Part shown: in pieces, positions 1 through 8,670 of the stretch | Layout: every line of letters starts with the position of its first letter | Numbering within the stretch: the stretch's first letter is position 1 | NCBI GenBank assembly: GCA_964641395.1 | Contig: CAZXKQ010000024.1 | Location: 1 to 28,941, forward strand | Direction of reading: 5' to 3' | Length of the DNA stretch: 28,941 nucleotides | DNA from: CANQBR01 sp964641395 | Lineage (GTDB): Bacteria; Bacillota; Negativicutes; Acidaminococcales; Acidaminococcaceae | Translations under genes and position numbers: made by a program | Notes under the pieces: generated by a model | What the model was told of the DNA's origin: nothing | The model's input: only the letters and a program-made list of their open reading frames with translations | Database searches by the model: none

Positions 1-353
1 CCTCGCTCCAATAGCGCACTACTCCAGTTGCACACCTCTTCCACCTCCGTATCCACTTTCTTCGTCATAGCTATATGAAAGTTTTTCTCCAATATATCCC
101 TCAACTCCCCTTCGCTCAGCTCCTCTGAGCGGATGGCGTTGAGCAGCTTGAGGGCGTCGTCCTTCTGCTCTGCCCGGTAGCCTCCTAGGTAGATGAACAC
201 CGCCTGCAGCACGTCATAGTCTTCCGGCCTGGCCACGGCCAGCTGCATGATCCAGGCCAGTATCTCCTTTTCTGCAAACAGCTTCTTACAGGCTGCGTCG
301 TACATCTTTTGGCTGTGGGCTAGGCTCACAGCATGGGCGGCGCTAGTCTTCAC
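1..353 (-). pseudogene. Rpn-family (PD-(D/E)XK nuclease/transposase) protein with deleted core, partial
   Basis: Not a full gene: it begins at GTG (353) and runs off the left edge, with 117 codons visible. Residues 18-26 (YDAACKKLF) followed by ILAWIMQ (31-37) match the N-terminus of the large Firmicute family of Rpn/PD-(D/E)XK nuclease-transposase proteins. Residues 43-117, including YDVLQAV, DDALKLLNAI, IAMTKKVDTEVEEVCNWSS and LLER, match the C-terminal part of the same family. The roughly 150-200 residues normally in between, which carry the nuclease core, are absent; the two halves join in frame near residues 38-42. A TAA lies three codons before the GTG, so the start cannot be further upstream. 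Family members act in recombination-linked DNA cleavage; this copy should be catalytically dead. Family assignment comes from remembered consensus. A naturally short variant is the alternative. Confidence 0.6.
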
Positions 354-472
354 GGCTCTTTACCACTTCCCTTCCCCTTGAGTGTACCTTATCTCCCTCC
401 TCTTGTCAACCAAGGGGAGAAGGGCGGGGCCGCTTTCCGCCCAACTGTCCTAGAAAGCCTCATGGCCGGGTA

Positions 473-502
473 TTGACTTCTATACTGTCTTTATAGTATA
501 TT
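473..502 (+). promoter_or_regulatory. Probable sigma-70-type promoter of the abiE operon
   Basis: TTGACT (473-478) and TATATT (497-502) are separated by 18 bp, just upstream of the abiEi start at 528. The predicted transcription start would be near 508-510, giving a very short leader. Confidence 0.6.
481..500. promoter_or_regulatory. Inverted repeat in abiE promoter, possible AbiEi operator
   Basis: TATACT (481-486) and AGTATA (495-500) are perfect inverted arms with an 8-bp spacer, lying between the -35 and -10 and touching the -10. A further AGTAT lies at 506-510. AbiEi antitoxins of the known family bind inverted repeats in their own promoter and repress it; that this dyad is the site is inference from position. 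Confidence 0.45.
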
Positions 503-527
503 ATCAGTATGAAAGTTGGCGAGATGT

Positions 528-1118
528 ATGTTGGAACGAGAAATTGGAAAACTGCTTGCAGAAAACGACGGTATTTTGAAAACGTCTACTGTTGTTACTG
601 CCGGCCTTAGTAAAGAAGCCTTTTACAAATATGCCAGAACTGGGAAACTAGAAAAAGCTGCCCATGGGCTTTACCTTTCCCCTACTGCCTGGGGGGATGA
701 GATGGCTCTACTGCAGGCCCAGATCCCCAAAGCAGTATACTCCCATGAAACTGCCTTGTATCTGCATAATCTTGCAGAAGCAGAGCCGATGCCCCTCACG
801 GTAACAGTGCCGGCGGCCTATAACAGCAGATCCCTTGCGGAAAAAGGCGTTAAGGTTATCTATATAAAAAAAGTCTGGCATGGGCTGGGCCTTTGTCACC
901 TCGTTTCTCCCGGAGGACACCCACTTGTTGCCTATGATATGGAGCGGACCATCTGCGATATTATCCGCAAAAGGTCAAAAATGGATGTTGCTGTTTTCAA
1001 TTACGCTTTGCAGGCATATGTGAGTCGCAAAGATAAAAATCTAAATCGTCTTGCCGAGTATGCTAAGACTCTGGGCTTAGAGAAAAGAATCTGGGATGTA
1101 ATGGGGGTTCTGCTTTAA
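528..1118 (+). CDS. AbiEi-type antitoxin / transcriptional repressor (type IV TA)
   Basis: Predicted antitoxin of an AbiE module: it counters the AbiEii nucleotidyltransferase and represses the operon. From ATG 528 the product is 196 aa. Residues 6-50 form a winged helix-turn-helix with the AbiEi_4 pattern (ILKTSTVVTAGLSKEAFYKYARTGKLEKAAHGLY). SHETALYLHNL at 72-82 is a family hallmark, and the C-terminal half (about 85-196) resembles the AbiEi C-terminal domain, including the DMERTICDIIR stretch. A TTG at 516 is in frame, but ATG 528 places the protein start at the usual family position; the Shine-Dalgarno is weak either way. The TAA stop overlaps the ATG of abiEii by one base, so translation is coupled. 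The region is visibly more AT-rich than the rest of the window, suggesting horizontal acquisition. Family call is strong; activity is untested. Confidence 0.85.
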   Translation: MLEREIGKLLAENDGILKTSTVVTAGLSKEAFYKYARTGKLEKAAHGLYLSPTAWGDEMALLQAQIPKAVYSHETALYLHNLAEAEPMPLTVTVPAAYNSRSLAEKGVKVIYIKKVWHGLGLCHLVSPGGHPLVAYDMERTICDIIRKRSKMDVAVFNYALQAYVSRKDKNLNRLAEYAKTLGLEKRIWDVMGVLL

Positions 1119-1957
1119 TGATCAACACAGCGGACCAGCTTAAGGCTATGATTCGCAATATGGCAAGGGGAGACAGTGGCAGGGCTCAACTGCTGATGCG
1201 AAATTATGCTATGGAAAGGTTTTTGGAACGCATAACTCTGTCAAAGTACAGGGACAACTTTATTTTAAAGGGCGGCATGCTCATTGCCGCCATAGTTGGT
1301 CTGGACAGACGAGCCACAATGGATATCGATGCTGCGATCCGCAACCTGCCTCTTAATGCGGGAGAAGCAAAACAGATTGTAGCAGAGATTGCCGCACTAG
1401 ATATTGGTGACAATGTCCTTTTTTCCATAAAGGATGTCACAAGCATCATGGACGAGGCTGAATACAGCGGTGTGCGTCTTTCCCTAGACACCTTTCTAGA
1501 TAAGACTAGAATCCCTCTCAAACTTGATATATCTACAGGCGATATAATTACACCAGCCGCAATAGGCTACCATTACCAGTTGATGTTTGAGCAGCGATAT
1601 ATCTCCTTGTGGTCCTACCCTATTGAAACCGTACTTGCAGAAAAGATTGAAACTGTATTGGTAAGAACCATCTACAACACTCGACTGCGCGATTTTTATG
1701 ACCTGTATATACTGCAAAATGCCGGAATAGAGCTTGATAAAAGGAATCTTGCCGTAGCTTTAAAAGCTACCTGCCGTAAACGCGGCAGTGAAACTTTACT
1801 GCCCATGTACCGCCTCATTCTAGCCGAAATTGAAGCAAATAAGGCAATGCAGGCTTTTTGGAACAGTTACCAAAATAAGAATAGCTATGCGGCGACCGTT
1901 ACTTGGAGTAATGTTTTAAATGCCGTCCGCTCGCTATGTGATGCCTGTATCTTATAA
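1118..1957 (+). CDS. AbiEii-type nucleotidyltransferase toxin (type IV TA)
   Basis: Predicted toxin of the AbiE pair, 279 aa. AbiEii/AbiGii proteins are DNA-polymerase-beta-like nucleotidyltransferases that inhibit growth, and related MenT toxins transfer nucleotides to tRNA ends. Visible motifs: KGGMLI at 51-56 (motif I), TMDID at 67-71 giving the metal-binding Asp69-x-Asp71 (motif II), KLDIS at 135-139 (third acidic residue, motif III), and RDFYDLY at 191-197 supplying the final conserved Asp pair. AEKIET at 174-179 is also family-typical. All key residues are present, so the protein should be active. The length is normal. It overlaps the antitoxin stop by one base. AT-rich composition marks it as part of the acquired islet. 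Exact substrate (tRNA or protein) cannot be read from sequence. Confidence 0.87.
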   Translation: MINTADQLKAMIRNMARGDSGRAQLLMRNYAMERFLERITLSKYRDNFILKGGMLIAAIVGLDRRATMDIDAAIRNLPLNAGEAKQIVAEIAALDIGDNVLFSIKDVTSIMDEAEYSGVRLSLDTFLDKTRIPLKLDISTGDIITPAAIGYHYQLMFEQRYISLWSYPIETVLAEKIETVLVRTIYNTRLRDFYDLYILQNAGIELDKRNLAVALKATCRKRGSETLLPMYRLILAEIEANKAMQAFWNSYQNKNSYAATVTWSNVLNAVRSLCDACIL

Positions 1958-2037
1958 ATGGACAGGAACTTCCTAACAGTTGACAATGAAGGCAACTATG
2001 ACGAGGGGCCGCTTCCTTTCCTCGTAATTTGAGGATT

Positions 2038-2137
2038 NNNNNNNNNNNNNNNNNNNNNNNNNNNNNNNNNNNNNNNNNNNNNNNNNNNNNNNNNNNNNNN
2101 NNNNNNNNNNNNNNNNNNNNNNNNNNNNNNNNNNNNN
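2038..2137. other. Assembly gap (100 N)
   Basis: Exactly 100 N characters, the conventional placeholder for a scaffold gap of unknown length. The 80 nt before it after abiEii hold only small dyads, for example AGTTG/CAACT at about 1978-1997, and no gene that I can recognise. Real sequence of any length, for example a repeat or rRNA operon, may be missing here. Confidence 0.97.
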
Positions 2138-2195
2138 TGGAAGGACAGGGGAAACCCGAGAGATGCAGGCGACGCCTGCCAAACCCCGCTTCCTC
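2138..2195 (+). ncRNA. 3' fragment of an unidentified structured RNA, 5' part lost in gap
   Basis: Immediately after the gap lie two compact hairpins: a GGG-GAAA-CCC stem with a GNRA-like loop, and GCAGGC-GAC-GCCTGC, which is perfectly self-complementary, followed by the terminator at 2196. This reads like the 3' end of a stable RNA. The string GAGAG followed by AGGCGACGCC recalls the 3' half of 5S rRNA (consensus GAGAGUAGG...GCC), which would fit a gap caused by an rRNA operon. UGGAAGG and CAGGCGAC...CCUGCC also recall the end of a cobalamin riboswitch, but no gene follows on this strand. The helix after the GNRA loop seems too short for normal 5S. Identity is open. Confidence 0.3.
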
Positions 2196-2226
2196 AGAGA
2201 CTATGTTTAGGCATGGTCTCTTTTTT
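2196..2226 (+). terminator. Rho-independent terminator after the gap-bounded RNA
   Basis: AGAGACTATG (2196-2205) pairs with CATGGTCTCT (2212-2221) over 10 bp with one G-U pair and a 6-nt loop, followed by a run of T. It ends transcription of whatever precedes it across the gap. Confidence 0.75.
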
Positions 2227-2328
2227 ATATAAAATCCACCCCTGCCTCCCGCCTGCGCTACAACAGCCTTAGGGCGGTAGCTGCCTGCTCCTCTTACTTA
2301 CTCACCCAGCCGTGGCCGGACAGCCCCT

Positions 2329-2376
2329 AAAAAAAGAAGAGCCGCTAGGAGGCCTGCTCCGTAGCGGTTCTTTTCT
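2329..2376 (-). terminator. Bidirectional terminator downstream of the short sepF
   Basis: A long stem pairs AGAGCCGCTA (2338-2347) with TAGCGGTTCT (2362-2371) and is extended by GGAG/CTCC near the loop. On the minus strand it is followed by a T-rich run (A run at 2329-2335 on plus), which suits the sepF paralogue ending at 2467. On plus the tail is TTTTCTTT, so it can also act in that direction. The stretch 2227-2328 between the two terminators shows no gene or recognisable site. Confidence 0.7.
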
Positions 2377-2466
2377 TTGAAATATATTGCGTTAAAAGAC
2401 AACACCGAGCAAAACCCCGCCGCCAGGCCGGGCTGGAGCCCTGCTATGAGGCAAGGAAGGCCGCCC

Positions 2467-2826
2467 TCAGCTGAGCCAAGAACGCACGCCCTTGCGGGCC
2501 GCCTCCTTGTTCACATCCACCTGCTCCGGAGCGTAGAGGAGGAGGTCTTCATTGACCCGGGAGACAGAGGCCCGGATAATGTAGGCCACCCCGTTCAGGT
2601 AGTCAAAGATGCGATTCTTCATGGCCCCGTCTACGGCGTCAAAGCTGATCATGATGGCGCTGCCGCCCATCAGGTAGTCGGCATACTCCCGCACGTCGGC
2701 AAAGGTCTTGGGGGTCCGAACCACGATGTTCAGGTGGCCGCTGGTGACCAATTGGGGGCGGCTGAACTCCTCTTCCTGTCCCTCTTCGGCCATAAAGAAC
2801 TTCATTGCAGTGTTTTTCCAACTCAT
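2467..2826 (-). CDS. Short SepF-domain protein (second SepF paralogue)
   Basis: A 119-aa protein consisting almost only of a SepF core. SepF proteins polymerise into rings, bind the FtsZ C-terminal tail and tether it to the membrane. The core spans about residues 32-105: HLNIVVRTPKTFADVREYADYL, then an AIMISFDAVDG strand, MKNRIFDYLNGVAYI and a final DLLLYAPEQVDV that matches the family's FLFAPxxVxV ending. The usual N-terminal amphipathic membrane helix is short or absent (MSWKNTAMKFFM is the only candidate), and there is no long linker. ATG 2826 is chosen because GGGGAGG lies about 10 nt upstream; upstream in-frame codons look noncoding. It is a separate transcription unit with its own terminator. 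It differs clearly from the 244-aa SepF at 27428-28162, so a specialised role (regulation of the main SepF, or another process) is possible but unproven. Confidence 0.78.
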   Translation of the reverse strand: MSWKNTAMKFFMAEEGQEEEFSRPQLVTSGHLNIVVRTPKTFADVREYADYLMGGSAIMISFDAVDGAMKNRIFDYLNGVAYIIRASVSRVNEDLLLYAPEQVDVNKEAARKGVRSWLS

Positions 2827-2924
2827 AATAATCCATCCTCCCCGAAGTTGGCGGTGCCCGGCCGCAGGGTCGGAGGCCGCCGAGCCAGCTCCAAACTGAG
2901 CCTGGCTCCTAGCCACCCTGTGAA

Positions 2925-2954
2925 GATATAGTGCATTTGCCCTAGCTTTACTAC
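2925..2954 (-). promoter_or_regulatory. Possible promoter of the short sepF
   Basis: On the minus strand GTAGTA and TATATC are separated by 18 bp, about 100 nt upstream of the sepF ATG. The -35 is poor by consensus, but the whole 30-bp arrangement closely matches the element before tetR (8671-8700), which supports a shared function. Confidence 0.4.
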
Positions 2955-3054
2955 AAGGCCCGCGGGCTACCAAGAAATAAACGGGTGGCAAAAAAACGCA
3001 TGTAGCCCAGTATTCTACAATACAGCCCTTTTCTCCTGCTAGCTTTTTGCTAGA

Positions 3055-3073
3055 TTTTGAAATTTTTTCAAAA
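3055..3073. repeat. AT-rich inverted repeat downstream of typA
   Basis: TTTTGAAA and TTTCAAAA form a perfect 8-bp inverted repeat with a 3-bp centre, 28 nt after the typA stop. A CTAGCAAAAAGCTAG hairpin lies next to it (about 3039-3053). Neither has the GC-rich stem of a strong terminator; they may form a weak terminator of typA or a protein-binding site before the short sepF. Confidence 0.4.
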
Positions 3074-3100
3074 ATATTTTACCACTTCGTCACTAGCAAA

Positions 3101-4927
<1,827 letters not shown>

Positions 4928-4996
4928 TAACTCTATCTCTCCTTTGCCAGCGGCCTGGGGCGGCAGGCCCTGGGCCTATGGTGTAAGACCTGTCTA

Positions 4997-6118
4997 TTAT
5001 AAGTTGCCGGGCCCGCCTCTGTCAAGGGCGAGGCGGCGGGCAAGGTAGGTGCAGACAGCTTGGGCGGCCTGGGGCCGGGCCAAAGAGGCGGCGGTGCCAG
5101 GAGGGGGCTCTGCCAAAGCCGCCAGCAGCTCTGCCAAGCTGTGGGCCACCCGGGCGGCGCCGTGGCGCTGCAGATAGGCCGCATTGCCCTGCTCCTGGCC
5201 TGGCAGGGGCTGGTAGAGGATGAAGGGCACCTGGGCTGCTAAGAGCTCGGCGCAGGTCAGCCCTCCCGCCTTGGTCACCACCAGGTCCGCCGCCGCCGCT
5301 AGCAGGGCCCCGTCCTCCCGAAAGCTGTAGACCTCTATTTCCCGGCCTAGGCCCGCCTGCTGGGCCAGACGGCCCAACCTCTCCGCCTTCCCCTGGTTGT
5401 GGCCGGTGAGAAAGACCAGGTGCCAGCCTAGCAGCCCCTGCTGGATGAGGGCCTGAAGGACGGCCTCCATGGGCAGCAGCCCTTCGCCGCCCCCTAGGAA
5501 GAGGCAGACCCGGCCCTGCCACTGGAGCCGGCGCCGTTCTGCCTGCCTATCCAGCCGGACCACCTCCTGCCGCACCGGTATGCCGGTGACTAGGCCCACC
5601 GCCCCCTGGGGCAGCCTTTGGCGGAGCTCCTCCGCCGCTGTGAAGTAGGCATCCACCCCCTGGTTCAGCCACCAGCGGTGGAGGCAGAAGTCCGTCACCA
5701 CCGCTCCCAGGAAGAGGCGGGGGTGCTTATCTTTGTAGAGGCCCACTATCCCCGCCGGGGTGGCGTGGGTGGCCAGCACTGCGTCAGGAGCCGCCTGGTC
5801 CAGGTAGCCCCTCCCCAAGAAGAGGAGGACCCGGTTAATGAGCTGGCGCAGCCAGATGCTGCCTTCCTGCCCGTCCCCCCAGCGGTAGCATAACTGGTAG
5901 AGGCTGGGGCAGTACTTGAGAACCAGCAGGTAGCCTCTGAGGAAGAGGCGGCCCAGCCAGGCAGGAAAGAAGCTGAACACGTCCCCTTCCACTACCTCCG
6001 CCCAGCCCTGGGCCTGCAGTTCCTGGGCCAGGGCCTTGGCGGCCATCTGGTGGCCGGCGCCGATAGGGGCGCTGAGGAGGAGGACCCTGTACTTCTGCCT
6101 GTCAAGCCCCTGACCCAT
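4997..6118 (-). CDS. UgtP/MGDG-synthase-like GT28 glycosyltransferase
   Basis: Probably transfers a sugar from a UDP-sugar to diacylglycerol or a related lipid at the cytoplasmic membrane face, like UgtP/YpfP and MGDG synthases; MurG is a more distant relative. The 373-aa protein starts with a short tail, then SAPIGAGH (16-23), the signature of the MGDG-synthase N-terminal domain. ATHATPAG (117-124) and TDFCLHRWW (142-150) follow. The C-terminal GT-B half shows GGGEG (209-213), TKAGGLTCAE (282-291, UDP-sugar site) and PGQEQGNA (306-313). ATG 6118 has a strong GGGAGGGG Shine-Dalgarno. No signal peptide is seen; hydrophobic stretches at 54-70 and 94-101 suit a membrane-associated enzyme. The acceptor lipid and sugar cannot be assigned. 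Confidence 0.85.
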   Translation of the reverse strand: MGQGLDRQKYRVLLLSAPIGAGHQMAAKALAQELQAQGWAEVVEGDVFSFFPAWLGRLFLRGYLLVLKYCPSLYQLCYRWGDGQEGSIWLRQLINRVLLFLGRGYLDQAAPDAVLATHATPAGIVGLYKDKHPRLFLGAVVTDFCLHRWWLNQGVDAYFTAAEELRQRLPQGAVGLVTGIPVRQEVVRLDRQAERRRLQWQGRVCLFLGGGEGLLPMEAVLQALIQQGLLGWHLVFLTGHNQGKAERLGRLAQQAGLGREIEVYSFREDGALLAAAADLVVTKAGGLTCAELLAAQVPFILYQPLPGQEQGNAAYLQRHGAARVAHSLAELLAALAEPPPGTAASLARPQAAQAVCTYLARRLALDRGGPGNL

Positions 6119-6135
6119 CTTGCCCTTCCCCTCCC

Positions 6136-6164
6136 TTGCAAAACCCTGGGAATAATGTTAAAAT
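6136..6164 (+). promoter_or_regulatory. Promoter of the pncB-hydF transcript
   Basis: TTGCAA (6136-6141) and TAAAAT (6159-6164) are spaced by 17 bp. The leader of about 75 nt contains a small CCCTTTAGGG hairpin and ends in GGAGG 8 nt before the pncB ATG at 6245. Confidence 0.65.
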
Positions 6165-6244
6165 AGACGATAATTAGCCTTTTTATTCTACCAAAAAAAG
6201 CCCCTTTAGGGAACTATTTGCAAAAAAATTTTGGAGGTTGCACC

Positions 6245-7300
6245 ATGAGCGACAGGCTGCCTGTATCTTATTTTCACTTTCCCGTAGAGGCGATCAAGGC
6301 GGGCTACTACAGCGACGCCTACTTCATCCGCTCCCAGGAGATCCTGCAGGGGGCCCGGCGCCACCCCCAGGTGCTGATGCAGCTCTTCACCCGGGAGAAG
6401 GTGGTGCTGTGCGGCACAGACGAGACCATCGCCCTGCTGCGGCAGTGCGCCTTCCACGGGGAGGAACTGGTGATTAAAAGCCTGCGGGACGGGGCCGAGG
6501 TGGAGCCCTGGGAAACCGTCATGACCATAGAAGGGGACTACGGCCTCTTCGCCCACCTGGAAACCCTCTACCTGGGCATCCTGGCCAGGCAGAGCCGCAT
6601 CGCCACCAACGTACGGGCGGTGGTTAGGGCGGCAGGTGGCAAGCCCGTCCTCTTCTTCCCCGCCCGCTACGACATCTACCAGACCCAGGAAAGCGACGGC
6701 TACGCCGCCCTCATCGGCGGGGTGAAGAGCTGCTCCACCGATGCCAATGCCAAGGCCGCCCAGGCCAGGGGCATAGGCACCATCCCCCACGCCTTGATAG
6801 CGGCCTACGGCGGGGACACTGTGGCAGCTACCGCCGCCTTCGACCAGTACATAGACCCGTCCATCGCCCGCATCGCCCTGGTGGACTTTGACAATGACTG
6901 CGTGAACACCGCCCTAGCCGTAGCCCGCCGCTTAGGCAAAAAGTTGAGCGGCGTACGGCTGGACACCTCCGGCTCCATGGTGGACAAAAGCCTGTGGTCC
7001 CAGATCGGCATGTTCAAGCCTACCGGGGTGTGCAAGGAGCTGGTGGCCAACGTCCGCCAGGCCCTGGACGCAGAGGGCTTCAACTATGTGAAGATCATCG
7101 TCTCCGGCGGCTTTGACGCTGCCAGGGTGGCGGCCTTTGAAGAGCTGGGAGTGCCGGTGGACATGTACGCCGTAGGCTCCTCCTTCTTCGACGGCAACAT
7201 CAACTTTACGGCGGACATCGTGCGGGTGGACGGCAAGGACTGCGCCAAGGCGGGCCGCCGCTACAACCCCAACCCCCGCCTGGAACTCATCGACTACTGA
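6245..7300 (+). CDS. pncB: Nicotinate phosphoribosyltransferase
   Basis: Converts nicotinate and PRPP to nicotinate mononucleotide, the entry step of the Preiss-Handler NAD salvage route; cytoplasmic. The 351-aa protein shows family landmarks in order: a KAGYYSDAYF start region (18-27), EGDY (96-99), GGVKSCSTDAN (158-168), GTIPHAL (178-184) with the conserved His182 expected to be phosphorylated, VDFDNDC (213-219), GVRLDTSGS (236-244), and the PRPP/phosphate segment VSGGFDAARV (286-295) followed by YAVGSSF. The ATG at 6245 is preferred to an in-frame ATG at 6218 because GGAGG lies just before it. hydF starts 8 nt after the stop, so the two are co-transcribed. The length suits the shorter anaerobe-type enzymes rather than the 400-residue enterobacterial type. 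Confidence 0.92.
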   Translation: MSDRLPVSYFHFPVEAIKAGYYSDAYFIRSQEILQGARRHPQVLMQLFTREKVVLCGTDETIALLRQCAFHGEELVIKSLRDGAEVEPWETVMTIEGDYGLFAHLETLYLGILARQSRIATNVRAVVRAAGGKPVLFFPARYDIYQTQESDGYAALIGGVKSCSTDANAKAAQARGIGTIPHALIAAYGGDTVAATAAFDQYIDPSIARIALVDFDNDCVNTALAVARRLGKKLSGVRLDTSGSMVDKSLWSQIGMFKPTGVCKELVANVRQALDAEGFNYVKIIVSGGFDAARVAAFEELGVPVDMYAVGSSFFDGNINFTADIVRVDGKDCAKAGRRYNPNPRLELIDY

Positions 7301-7308
7301 GGCAGACC

Positions 7309-8553
7309 ATGACTAGCACTTTAAACGAAACTCCCAAGGCCAACCGCATCCACATCGGCATCTTCGGCCGCCGCAACGCCGGCAAGTCCAGCCTCATCAA
7401 CGCCCTCACCGGCCAGGATCTGGCCATCGTCAACCCTCTGGCCGGCACCACTACCGACCCTGTGTCCAAGGCCATGGAGCTGCTGCCCCTGGGCCCGGTG
7501 GTGCTCATCGACACCCCTGGCATCGACGACGAAGGAGAGCTGGGCCGGCTGCGGGTGCTGAAGGCCTACCAGGTGCTGAACAAGACGGACATCGCCCTCT
7601 TAGTGGTGGACGCCGTCAGCGGCCTGGCTGCCGAGGATGTAAGGCTGTGGCAGCAGATCAAGGCCAAGAGGCTGCCTGCCCTGCTGCTCTTCAACAAATG
7701 CGACCTGGCCACCCCGGAGGCCCTGGCCGCCCTGGCCGCCGAAGCCGAGAAACTCCAGGCCCCCGCCTATCCGGTGAGCGCCAAGGCCGGCACCGCCATC
7801 CACCAACTGAAGGAGGCCATCGCCGCCCTCCACCCCGTGGAGGAGGAGCGGCAGCTGGTGGGCGACCTTATCGCCCCGGAGCAGGTGGTGGTGTTGGTGA
7901 CCCCCATCGACAGCGCGGCTCCCAAGGGCCGCCTCATCCTCCCCCAGCAACAGGTGCTGCGGGATGTGCTAGATCACCAGGCCATCGCCCTGGTGGTACA
8001 GGCGAATAAGCTGGCCGCCGCCCTGCAGGGGCTCACCGCCCCTCCTGCCCTAGTGGTGACGGACAGCCAGGCCTTTGCCCAGGTGGCGGCCGTGGTGCCT
8101 CCTTCCGTGCCCCTCACCAGCTTCTCCATCCTCTTCGCCCGCTACAAGGGCGGGCTGCGAGACGCAGTGGCCGGGGTGAGGATGCTGGATCGGCTCCAGG
8201 ACGGGGATAAGGTGCTGATAGCCGAGGGCTGCACCCACCACCGCCAGTGCGAGGACATCGGCACGGTGAAGCTGCCCCGCTGGATCCGGGCCTACAGCAA
8301 GGCCCAGCCGGCCTTTTCTTGGACCAGCGGTACGGAGTTTCCCCTGGACCTCTCCCCCTACAAGCTGATCATCCACTGCGGCGCCTGCATGCTCAACGAA
8401 AAGGAGGCGGCCTACCGCTACCGCTGTGCCGCTGACCAAGGGGTGGCCATGTGCAACTACGGCATCGCCATCGCCTACATGCACGGCATCCTGCAGCGCA
8501 GCGTGGCTCCCCTGCCCGGCATCGGCCAGCTCTTGCAAGGGGAGGGCAGGTAG
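7309..8553 (+). CDS. hydF: [FeFe]-hydrogenase H-cluster maturation GTPase HydF
   Basis: HydF is the scaffold that carries the 2Fe subcluster made by HydE and HydG and delivers it to apo-[FeFe] hydrogenase. The 414-aa protein has an N-terminal GTPase domain with GRRNAGKSS (20-28), GTTTD (46-50), DTPG (68-71) and NKCD (129-132). A middle dimerisation domain follows. The C-terminal Fe-S domain holds Cys308-x-His310, then His356-Cys357-x2-Cys360: the CxH-x45-HCxxC cluster motif is intact. This implies an [FeFe] hydrogenase plus hydE and hydG elsewhere in the genome; none is in this window. The Shine-Dalgarno (GAGG) overlaps the pncB stop region, so translation is probably coupled. Confidence 0.95.
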   Translation: MTSTLNETPKANRIHIGIFGRRNAGKSSLINALTGQDLAIVNPLAGTTTDPVSKAMELLPLGPVVLIDTPGIDDEGELGRLRVLKAYQVLNKTDIALLVVDAVSGLAAEDVRLWQQIKAKRLPALLLFNKCDLATPEALAALAAEAEKLQAPAYPVSAKAGTAIHQLKEAIAALHPVEEERQLVGDLIAPEQVVVLVTPIDSAAPKGRLILPQQQVLRDVLDHQAIALVVQANKLAAALQGLTAPPALVVTDSQAFAQVAAVVPPSVPLTSFSILFARYKGGLRDAVAGVRMLDRLQDGDKVLIAEGCTHHRQCEDIGTVKLPRWIRAYSKAQPAFSWTSGTEFPLDLSPYKLIIHCGACMLNEKEAAYRYRCAADQGVAMCNYGIAIAYMHGILQRSVAPLPGIGQLLQGEGR

Positions 8554-8583
8554 GCCTGCAGTGAAGAAAAAACTCCTCGCTAG

Positions 8584-8609
8584 GGCGCCAGCTCCCTGCT
8601 GGCGCCTTT
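8584..8609 (+). terminator. Terminator after hydF
   Basis: GGCGCCAGC (8584-8592) and GCTGGCGCC (8598-8606) form a perfect 9-bp GC-rich stem with a 5-nt loop. Only three T follow, so termination may be partial. Confidence 0.65.
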
Positions 8610-8670
8610 GTCATGAACCCAGCCTAGGGCGAGAAATTACCCTGCCAGCACCCAGCCCCCCTGCCCTCTG

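Noticed and set aside
1978..1997. TTGACA near 1980 as a promoter for an RNA lost in the gap
   Set aside because: No -10 lies at 16-19 bp; the sequence is better described as an AGTTG/CAACT dyad of unknown meaning.
2029..2232. Open frames running through the N block
   Set aside because: The N run contains no stop codons by definition, so these frames are artefacts of the gap.
2954..2998. GGGCTAC/GTAGCCC inverted repeat with a 31-nt loop upstream of the short sepF
   Set aside because: A 7-bp stem with a long loop is weak and could be chance; no T run or known riboswitch features were seen.
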